A stretch of DNA of 64,000 bases, from positions 124,001 through 188,000 of the forward strand of contig NZ_JAQTXM010000003.1 of NCBI RefSeq assembly GCF_028688795.1, given 5' to 3'. Shown piece after piece: positions 58,304-64,000 of the stretch. The stretch is from Rhodoferax sp. (GTDB lineage Bacteria; Pseudomonadota; Gammaproteobacteria; Burkholderiales; Burkholderiaceae_C). The translations under genes were made by a program, and so were the position numbers. The notes under the pieces were generated by a model, which saw only the letters and a program-made list of their open reading frames with translations, searched no databases and had not been told where the DNA came from. How positions within the stretch are numbered: the first letter of the stretch is position 1; each line of letters starts with the position of its first letter.

Positions 58304-58737
58304 CCCAAGATTTCACCACCGGCCCTAAAGCACCGGGCGAAGGCCATGCGACTGAGGCCCCGCGTGAGCTAGACATTCAAACCCTCAACGGCTTGAACGC
58401 CTGGGGCACCGTCAGTTACATCTTGCATTTGATCGTGGCAGTAGGGGCGTTGATTCCGGGTGGCCAGTTTGGCCCGCTGCTGCTGGTCATTGCGCTGGTG
58501 ATTGACTTGGTGAAACGCGACGAGGCGGTTGGTACTTGGCACGCGTCACATTTCAAGTGGCGCATTCGCACCGTCCTCATCGCGGCGCTGCTTTATGCGG
58601 TGACCGCGCCTTTGTGGCTGTTATTTTTGTTGCCCGGCTGGTTCGCCTGGCTGGCGATTTCAGTCTGGTTTTTGTACCGCATCGTGTCTGGCATGGTGCG
58701 CATGAACAAAGGTTTGCCGATGGAGATGGCCGCATGA
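58300..58737 (+). CDS. DUF4870-like membrane protein
   Basis: A 145-residue inner-membrane protein with three to four hydrophobic segments (about 42-58, 64-74, 92-110, 113-132) and a short hydrophilic N terminus. [19 protein letters not shown] resembles the DUF4870 family. Function is unknown. It is coupled to hisE upstream and to the HIT gene downstream (ATGA), which suggests one transcript but no particular role in histidine synthesis. Confidence 0.8.
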   Translation: MTQDFTTGPKAPGEGHATEAPRELDIQTLNGLNAWGTVSYILHLIVAVGALIPGGQFGPLLLVIALVIDLVKRDEAVGTWHASHFKWRIRTVLIAALLYAVTAPLWLLFLLPGWFAWLAISVWFLYRIVSGMVRMNKGLPMEMAA

Positions 58738-59108
58738 TTGAGCACATTGTTGAAAGCGATCCGGATTGCCTGTTTTGCAAGATCATTGCCGGAAAAATCC
58801 CGTCGAAGCTGGTCTATCAAGACGACGAGTTGTATGCGTTTCATGACATTCACCCGTGGGCGCCGGTGCATTTTTTGATCATTCCCAAGCTGCACATTCC
58901 TTCTATGGCGCTGCTGACAGATGAGCACGCGGGGTTGATGGGGCGCATGATGGTGATGATCCCCAAGCTGGCCCTGCAGGAGGGCTGCAATCCTTACCCA
59001 GAGGGCGGTTTTCGCACCTTGTGCAACACTGGGGTTGAAGGTGGGCAAGAGGTACACCATTTGCATTTGCATGTGATGGGTGGACCGCGTCCCTGGCTGC
59101 GGGGTTAA
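58734..59108 (+). CDS. hinT: HIT-family nucleotide hydrolase (HinT-like)
   Basis: HinT-like proteins hydrolyse nucleoside phosphoramidates and acyl-adenylates. The 124-residue protein begins with CLFCKIIAGKIPSKLVYQDD, has FHDIHPWAPVHFLIIPKLHI, and ends with the histidine triad VHHLHLHVMGG. It starts at ATG 58734 overlapping the previous stop. The longer open frame upstream is antisense to no domain and overlaps the DUF4870 gene. Confidence 0.95.
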   Translation: MIEHIVESDPDCLFCKIIAGKIPSKLVYQDDELYAFHDIHPWAPVHFLIIPKLHIPSMALLTDEHAGLMGRMMVMIPKLALQEGCNPYPEGGFRTLCNTGVEGGQEVHHLHLHVMGGPRPWLRG

Positions 59109-59177
59109 TTCTCGCTTGGGCGGCGGCACAGGCCTGTCTGCCGCATAAAATTCAACTTATTCGTTAGGAGAACATAA

Positions 59178-59417
59178 ATGGGTTCATTTTCAATTTGGCA
59201 CTGGTTGATCGTTCTGTTGATCGTCATCATGGTGTTTGGCACCAAAAAGCTCAAAAACCTTGGTGGTGATCTCGGCGGTGCGGTCAAGGGCTTTAAAGAA
59301 GGCATGAAAGAAGGCGGCACAACGCCTGAAGACAAACCCGAAGCAGCTTCGCAGGTGGCCAACGCCGCTACGGCCGACAAAACCACGATCGACGTGGAAG
59401 CCAAGCAAAAGTCCTGA
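59178..59417 (+). CDS. tatA: Twin-arginine translocase subunit TatA
   Basis: TatA oligomers form the passage for folded proteins. The 79-residue protein has one membrane helix (about 4-20, [20 protein letters not shown]) followed by the amphipathic helix [19 protein letters not shown] and an acidic tail. TAGGAGA lies 9 bp upstream of the ATG. First gene of tatABC. Confidence 0.96.
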   Translation: MGSFSIWHWLIVLLIVIMVFGTKKLKNLGGDLGGAVKGFKEGMKEGGTTPEDKPEAASQVANAATADKTTIDVEAKQKS

Positions 59418-59459
59418 TGACGGGCGGTTGCTCAGGGTGGCTGTTGTTGCAGGTGTTGC

Positions 59460-59933
59460 ATGATTGATCTGGGCATCTCCAAGCTGGCCATGATTGGTGC
59501 TGTCGCGCTGATCGTCATTGGCCCGGAAAAATTGCCGCGCGTGGCACGCACGGTCGGCACCCTGATAGGCAAGGCGCAACGCTATGTGTCTGACGTCAAG
59601 GCTGAAGTCAATCGTTCGATGGCGCTCGATGAGCTCAAGAAGATGAAAGACTCGGTCGAGAGCGCCGCCAAAGACGTGAGCCAGTCGATTCAGACCACTT
59701 CCGCAGATTTCGAGAAATCATGGGCAGAAGCCACCAGCACGGCCTCTGAAGGCATTTCGGACTACCGTCCGTCATCGTCTGACGCGGCCCCAGAATACCG
59801 TCACCCGAAGAAAAACTGGCGCCTTAAACAAGGTGCCACGCCCAACTGGTACAAAGCCCGGGCAGGTGTGCGCACCAGGGCCTTGTCAGGTGCTGCCCGC
59901 GTGGCGCGCTTTCGGCCAACCAAATTCAATTGA
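59460..59933 (+). CDS. tatB: Twin-arginine translocase subunit TatB
   Basis: TatB forms the receptor complex with TatC. The 157-residue protein starts [33 protein letters not shown], which is the TatB membrane helix and hinge, then an amphipathic and charged region. ATG 59460. Its stop overlaps the tatC ATG (TGATG). Confidence 0.95.
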   Translation: MIDLGISKLAMIGAVALIVIGPEKLPRVARTVGTLIGKAQRYVSDVKAEVNRSMALDELKKMKDSVESAAKDVSQSIQTTSADFEKSWAEATSTASEGISDYRPSSSDAAPEYRHPKKNWRLKQGATPNWYKARAGVRTRALSGAARVARFRPTKFN

Positions 59934-60730
59934 TGTCAGATTCCCCCAAAAAAGACGACGAGCTGGCCGGTACCGAGCAGCCGTTTGTGGCCCACCTTGT
60001 TGAATTGCGCGACCGCCTGGTCAAGGCGGTGCTGGCCATCGCCGTGGTGGCCATTGGGCTGGGCATTTATCCGGGGCCAGGAGCGTTGTACGATTTGATG
60101 GCCGCGCCACTGGTGGCGCATTTGCCCGCCGGCGCGACGTTGATCGCCACTTCGGTGATTTCGCCCTTCATGGTGCCGCTCAAAGTGTTGTTGATGGCGT
60201 CCTTCATGATCGCCTTGCCCGTGGTGCTTTACCAGTTGTGGGCGTTTGTGGCGCCCGGGCTGTATTCGCATGAGAAAAAGCTCGTGATGCCACTGGTGGT
60301 GTCGAGCACGGTGCTATTTTTCACCGGCGTTGCCTTTTGTTATTTCTTTGTTTTTGGGCGGGTGTTTGCCTTCATCCAGAGCTTTGCCCCCAAGAGCATC
60401 ACCGCGTCGCCTGACATCGAGGCCTATCTGGGTTTTGTGCTGTCGATGTTTTTGGCCTTTGGCATGGCCTTTGAGGTGCCGGTCGTGGTGGTGGTGTTGG
60501 CCCGAATGAACATTTTCAGCATCGAAAAGCTCAAGGAATTCCGTGGTTATTTTGTGGTGCTGGCCTTCATCATTGCCGCCATCGTGACGCCGCCTGACGT
60601 GGTGTCGCAGCTTGCGCTGGCGATTCCCATGGTTGCTTTGTATGAGGTCGGTATCTGGGCGGCACAGATATTCATCAAGCACACTAAGGCACCGGAAGAT
60701 ACCGCTGAAACCAGCGAAAGTTCAAGCTAA
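59933..60730 (+). CDS. tatC: Twin-arginine translocase subunit TatC
   Basis: TatC recognises the twin-arginine signal. The 265-residue protein has six hydrophobic segments, the N-terminal signature TEQPFVAHLVELRDRLVKAV, and FGMAFEVPVVVVVLARM near residue 180. ATG 59933 is preferred over TTG 59930. MsrP in this window is a likely substrate. Its stop codon TAA (60728-60730) falls in a dispersed repeat. Confidence 0.96.
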   Translation: MSDSPKKDDELAGTEQPFVAHLVELRDRLVKAVLAIAVVAIGLGIYPGPGALYDLMAAPLVAHLPAGATLIATSVISPFMVPLKVLLMASFMIALPVVLYQLWAFVAPGLYSHEKKLVMPLVVSSTVLFFTGVAFCYFFVFGRVFAFIQSFAPKSITASPDIEAYLGFVLSMFLAFGMAFEVPVVVVVLARMNIFSIEKLKEFRGYFVVLAFIIAAIVTPPDVVSQLALAIPMVALYEVGIWAAQIFIKHTKAPEDTAETSESSS

Positions 60731-60787
60731 ATCAGCCTGTAGCCCCCGTGAAGCAAGCGCGGGGCGCTATCAAAATAACAAACAATA
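60727..60787 (-). repeat. Dispersed element, copy 12 (tatC-htrA gap)
   Basis: TAAATCAGCCTGTAGCCCCC, then AAGCAAGCGCGGGGCGCTAT. It spans the whole gap between the convergent tatC and HtrA genes. Confidence 0.8.
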
Positions 60788-60790
60788 GAA

Positions 60791-61933
60791 TTACTGGGCC
60801 GGTTGACGTGGTTTTGGCCGCACACCCGGTGTCACCTGCAGTTTGGTTTTGCCATCTGCCCGCTGCACGTCAAACGGTGTGACTGTGCCAGGCTTGAGCG
60901 ATGCCACTTGGGTCAGCAACTCGGCCACGTTGTGGACATCATGGCCTGCCACGCCGGTGACCACATCGCCCGGTTTCATGCCTGCTAGCGCGGCCGGGCC
61001 GTTTTGTAAGACACCGGTGATGATCACGCCCTGTTCTGCGGCTACGCCAAAGGTTTGCGCCAGCTCAGGTGTGAGTTCGCTCGGCTCCACCCCGATCCAG
61101 CCACGCGTGACGCGACCATCTTTCACAATGCCTTCCAGCACCAGTTTTGCGGTGGACACCGGGATGGCAAAGCCAATGCCCATGCTGCCACCCGAGCGAG
61201 AATAAATGGCGGTGTTGATGCCCAGCAGATTGCCGTTGGTGTCAACCAATGCGCCACCCGAGTTGCCCGGGTTGATGGCGGCATCGGTCTGGATGAAGTT
61301 CTCAAAGGTGTTGATGCCCAGCTGGTTGCGCCCCAGGGCACTCACGATGCCGCTGGTCACGGTTTGGCCCACGCCAAATGGGTTGCCAATGGCCAGCACC
61401 TGGTCGCCCACTTGCAGGCTGTCGGAGTTGCCCAGCACGATGACGGGCAAGCGATCCAACTCAATCTTCAGCACGGCCAAGTCCGCATCCGGGTCGGTGC
61501 CTATGACCTTGGCACGGGCATGGCGGCTGTCATTGAGGATCACCTCGATTTCATCGGCGTTTTCCACCACATGGTTGTTGGTCAGGATGTAACCGTCAGG
61601 GCTGACAATCACGCCACTGCCCAAGCCCACCTGGGGTTGGTTTTGCTGTTCGCCAAAAAAGAACTTGAACCAGGGATCATCCCCGTGCGGGCCTTGCCGG
61701 GCGTTTTTGCTGGTGTTGATGCTGACCACCGCCAGTGATGACTTTTGCGCCGCCAGCCTGAAGCTGCCGGGTGGCACCATACCCGGTGTGGCAGCGGGTG
61801 CTTCAATTACCGCCACCATGCCAGAGCGGACGACCTTCATGTCCAGCCAGCCAGGTTTGAGCGTGCCGACAACAAAATACGCTGCCAACAAGACAGTGAC
61901 CGACTGAGAAAACAACAACCAGAAACGTTTCAT
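60791..61933 (-). CDS. HtrA/DegS-like periplasmic serine protease
   Basis: A trypsin-fold protease with a single PDZ domain and an N-terminal membrane anchor (about residues 4-24), the domain plan of DegS. The 380-residue protein has the triad: histidine in LTNNHVVENADE, aspartate in DPDADLAVLKIE, and serine in GNSGGALVD. The PDZ domain covers about 285-365 (RGWIGVEPSELTPEL, GVIITGVLQNGPAALAGMKPGDVV). Whether it triggers RseA cleavage like DegS or acts as a general quality-control protease cannot be told. Start ATG 61933 (MKRFWLLF) is used; two TTG codons precede it. Confidence 0.92.
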   Translation of the reverse strand: MKRFWLLFSQSVTVLLAAYFVVGTLKPGWLDMKVVRSGMVAVIEAPAATPGMVPPGSFRLAAQKSSLAVVSINTSKNARQGPHGDDPWFKFFFGEQQNQPQVGLGSGVIVSPDGYILTNNHVVENADEIEVILNDSRHARAKVIGTDPDADLAVLKIELDRLPVIVLGNSDSLQVGDQVLAIGNPFGVGQTVTSGIVSALGRNQLGINTFENFIQTDAAINPGNSGGALVDTNGNLLGINTAIYSRSGGSMGIGFAIPVSTAKLVLEGIVKDGRVTRGWIGVEPSELTPELAQTFGVAAEQGVIITGVLQNGPAALAGMKPGDVVTGVAGHDVHNVAELLTQVASLKPGTVTPFDVQRADGKTKLQVTPGVRPKPRQPAQ

Positions 61934-62015
61934 GGACAATGCCAAAAATTGGCCTATTTAGGTGGAAGAAACTGCGCGTTGAGCGTTAAATTGTAGGTCT
62001 CTGATCAATAAATCA

Positions 62016-62393
62016 ATGCCCAAGTTCACAGTCACCCTTCATGTTGAGCGTGAAGCGCCCCTCAAACCCCCCTTGGGTGCGCCGTGTAATGGCTGCGGCG
62101 TGTGCTGTTTGATGGAGCCTTGTCCCTTGGGTGTGCTGCTCTCTGGGCGGCGCAGCGGGGCCTGCCTGGCCTTGCGCTGGCAGGCTGACAGCCGGCAGTA
62201 CCGTTGTGGCGCCATTACTTCTGCGCCAGAGGTGTTACGTGCGCGTATGCCGGTTTTATTGCATGGAGCCGTGCCAGCGCTGGCTTGGCTGCTGGCGCGA
62301 TTGGCGCGGCGCTGGGTGGCTGCCGGTGTGGGTTGTGATTGTGATGTGTCAAGACCTGAGCGTGCGCCTGACTCCCAAGCTTTCGGGGCGTGA
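62016..62393 (+). CDS. YkgJ-like cysteine cluster protein
   Basis: A 125-residue protein with the cysteine arrangement of the YkgJ family: CNGCGVCCLMEPCPLG at about residues 24-39, then ACLALRW and CGAI, and CDCD near the end. Such clusters are thought to bind zinc or an iron-sulfur centre, and no function is established. The gene is on its own between the HtrA gene (divergent) and the nif3-like gene, 56 bp downstream. Confidence 0.82.
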   Translation: MPKFTVTLHVEREAPLKPPLGAPCNGCGVCCLMEPCPLGVLLSGRRSGACLALRWQADSRQYRCGAITSAPEVLRARMPVLLHGAVPALAWLLARLARRWVAAGVGCDCDVSRPERAPDSQAFGA

Positions 62394-62449
62394 CCCGCTA
62401 TCCCCTTGATCCCTCTTAGCATTGACTGACGCCACTTGAGAGCCCCCTG

Positions 62450-63208
62450 ATGACCCAAAGAACTGACCTGCTGGCTGCGTTTGACACATTGCTGCAGCCC
62501 GAGCGTTTTCGAGATTTCGGCCCCAATGGCTTGCAAGTGGAGGGCTGTGCCACGGTGCAAAAGATTGTCTCCGGCGTCACCGCCAGCCGCGCCTTGATTG
62601 AGGCAGCAATTGCGGCCAACGCCGGCGCCATTTTTGTCCACCACGGCCTGTTCTGGCGAGGGCAAGATGGCCGAGTCACCGGCTGGATGAAGCAGCGCCT
62701 GGCCCTATTGCTGGCGCATGACATCAACCTGTTTGCCTACCATTTGCCGTTGGACGCCCACCCTGAGCTGGGTAACAACGCCCAGCTGGGGCTTCAGTTG
62801 GGTCTGATCGTGCAATCGCGCTTTGGCGAGCAAGACCTCGGTTGCTTGGGGGAACGCATCGACGGGACTGCGTTTGATGGCGCGCAGCTTTTGGCTGACC
62901 ATGTGGCATTTGTATTAAATAGGCCTGTATCCCTTGTAAATAATGCGCAAAAAGCTATTAAAAAGATAGCATGGTGCAGTGGTGGTGCGCAGACCTATTT
63001 TGAGGCTGCCATTGCCGCAGGGGCTGACGCCTTCATCACCGGCGAACTATCAGAGCCGCAGGCGCACATTGCCCGCGAATGTGGTGTGGCCTACATTGCC
63101 TGCGGCCACCATGCCAGTGAGCGTTATGGCGCGCCAGCCGCAGCCGCCCACGTGGCCGCCCAATTCGGGCTGGCACACGAATTCATAGACATTGACAACC
63201 CCGCCTGA
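62450..63208 (+). CDS. Nif3-like dinuclear metal centre protein (YbgI family)
   Basis: A 252-residue member of the Nif3/YbgI family, which forms toroidal hexamers with a two-metal centre; some homologues are called GTP cyclohydrolase 1 type 2, but the activity is not certain. Metal-binding motifs are VHHGLFWRGQ near residue 64, LPLDAHPELGNNAQLG, and YIACGHHASERYG near 222. Residues about 154-174 (LNRPVSLVNNAQKAIKKIAW) are encoded by a dispersed repeat in a variable loop, without lengthening the protein unusually. pdxA follows at once. Confidence 0.93.
   Translation: MTQRTDLLAAFDTLLQPERFRDFGPNGLQVEGCATVQKIVSGVTASRALIEAAIAANAGAIFVHHGLFWRGQDGRVTGWMKQRLALLLAHDINLFAYHLPLDAHPELGNNAQLGLQLGLIVQSRFGEQDLGCLGERIDGTAFDGAQLLADHVAFVLNRPVSLVNNAQKAIKKIAWCSGGAQTYFEAAIAAGADAFITGELSEPQAHIARECGVAYIACGHHASERYGAPAAAAHVAAQFGLAHEFIDIDNPA
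62911..62970 (-). repeat. Dispersed element, copy 13 (inside the nif3-like gene)
   Basis: TATTAAATAGGCCTGTATCC, then AATGCGCAAAAAGCTATTAA. It is read in frame. Confidence 0.8.
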
Positions 63209-63209
63209 C

Positions 63210-64000
63210 ATGACTGCATCTACAAACCCGCAAGCGTTGCCTATTGCCATCACCATGGGCGATGCCGCAGGCATTGGCCCGGAGATCATCGCCAAGGCGT
63301 TCAGAGACTCACCCGCTGACACCAAGGGCTGTTTCGTGGTGGGCGACGTTGCGACGCTGCGCCGCGCCGCGGCCGTGGTTGCCGGTCACGGGGTGCCGCT
63401 ACCGGTGGCGGTGTTGAACCATGCGGAAGAGGCGTTGCACTGCCCGCCGCAGTGCATCCCCTTGCTGCCGATCGACTTGGTTGTGCCAGCAGACGCCGAG
63501 CCCGTACCGTTTGGCCAGTTGAGTGCGCGCGCCGGCCAAATCGCAGGTGACTGTGTGGTGTGGGCCGCCAACGCAGCGCTGCGTGGCGAGGTGGCTGCCC
63601 TGGTAACGGCCCCTTTGAACAAGGCGGCACTCTCAATGGCTGGCGATTGGCTGGCCAGTTTTCCTGGCCATACCGAACTTTTGCAGGCGCTGGCAGCGTC
63701 GCACAGCCACACATCGGTGGCGCAACTGCCGGTGCGCATGATGCTGGCCAATGACGAGTTACGCGTGGTGCTTGTCAGTATCCATGTGTCTCTGCGCGAC
63801 GCGTTGGCTGCCGTCACTTTCGACAACGTGTTGCAAACCTTGCTGATCACGCATCATGCGTTGCAAGCTGTTTTGGGGCGCGCGCCAAAAATCGGCGTGG
63901 CTGGCTTGAATCCCCATGCAGGCGAGGGTGGCTTGTTTGGGCGAGAAGAGCTTGAGGTGATCTTGCCAGCCGTTGTTGCAGCGCGAGTTCAAGGCGTAAT
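63210..64000 (+). CDS. pdxA: 4-hydroxythreonine-4-phosphate dehydrogenase, 3' end missing
   Basis: PdxA oxidises 4-phosphohydroxy-L-threonine in pyridoxal 5'-phosphate synthesis. The 263 residues present begin MTASTNPQALPIAITMGDAAGIGPEIIAKAF, with VTAPLNKAAL near residue 131, FPGHTELL, and the metal-binding region IGVAGLNPHAGEGGLFG near 240. The gene runs past the right edge. Its ATG lies one base after the stop codon of the nif3-like gene. Confidence 0.96.
   Translation, partial: MTASTNPQALPIAITMGDAAGIGPEIIAKAFRDSPADTKGCFVVGDVATLRRAAAVVAGHGVPLPVAVLNHAEEALHCPPQCIPLLPIDLVVPADAEPVPFGQLSARAGQIAGDCVVWAANAALRGEVAALVTAPLNKAALSMAGDWLASFPGHTELLQALAASHSHTSVAQLPVRMMLANDELRVVLVSIHVSLRDALAAVTFDNVLQTLLITHHALQAVLGRAPKIGVAGLNPHAGEGGLFGREELEVILPAVVAARVQGV

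Noticed and set aside
58536..58733. N-terminal extension of the HIT protein through the DUF4870 gene
   Set aside because: The HIT family starts at [15 protein letters not shown], and the extension is out of frame over a real gene.
1..64000. CRISPR array, prophage, tRNA or rRNA genes
   Set aside because: No regularly spaced repeats, phage genes, or tRNA or rRNA sequence patterns were recognised anywhere.

Overview
The window comes from a chromosome of a betaproteobacterium, most likely a member of the Comamonadaceae close to Rhodoferax or Polaromonas. This rests on protein character and gene order: the long run mla genes - ABC exporter - ibaG - murA - hisGDCB - hisHAFIE - hinT - tatABC, the order pilMNOPQ - aroK - aroB - dgt - gltBD, and a locally dense family of short repeats. 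No ribosomal RNA, tRNA, CRISPR array or prophage is visible.

Layout. 1-700: the 5' part of an IS4-family transposase gene on the minus strand, running off the left edge. 720-3992: a LexA box followed by the SOS polymerase gene dnaE2, without imuA or imuB beside it. 4129-12504: two large GGDEF/EAL signalling genes, the first broken by a one-base frameshift, the second in an operon with a TonB-dependent receptor and a YfiR-like periplasmic protein. 12522-18785: envelope genes (PlsC-like acyltransferase, GT39 glycosyltransferase, two LpxL-type acyltransferases), metK and the GTPase engB. 18862-24362: a dihaem cytochrome c, msrPQ, lptM, cyaY and penicillin-binding protein 1A. 24630-34451: the type IV pilus alignment operon pilMNOPQ, an AT-rich Ig-like lipoprotein gene, aroK, aroB and dgt. 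34512-37406: DUF1415, a methyltransferase, a glycine-zipper lipoprotein and a RAYT transposase flanked by inverted repeats. 37581-43815: glutamate synthase gltBD. 43870-49739: phospholipid transport genes mlaFEDACB, an ABC-2 exporter and a BolA-family gene. 49744-58303: murA and the complete histidine pathway hisG-D-C-B-H-A-F-I-E. 58300-64000: a DUF4870 membrane protein, a HIT protein, tatABC, an HtrA protease, a YkgJ-like protein, a Nif3-like protein and the start of pdxA.

Most of the window is conserved core genome. The most unusual signal is a dispersed family of about 55-bp imperfectly palindromic elements. I count 13 copies, one of them doubtful. They lie between genes, on top of stop codons, over the hisH start codon, and in frame inside dnaE2, the DUF1415 gene, the nif3-like gene and the 3' end of gltB. 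One copy sits inside the RAYT element, which suggests, without proving, a link between this transposase family and the repeats. The second candidate system is the operon in which a c-di-GMP enzyme, a TonB-dependent receptor and a YfiR-like protein are translationally coupled, which fits an envelope-spanning sensor of an extracellular ligand.
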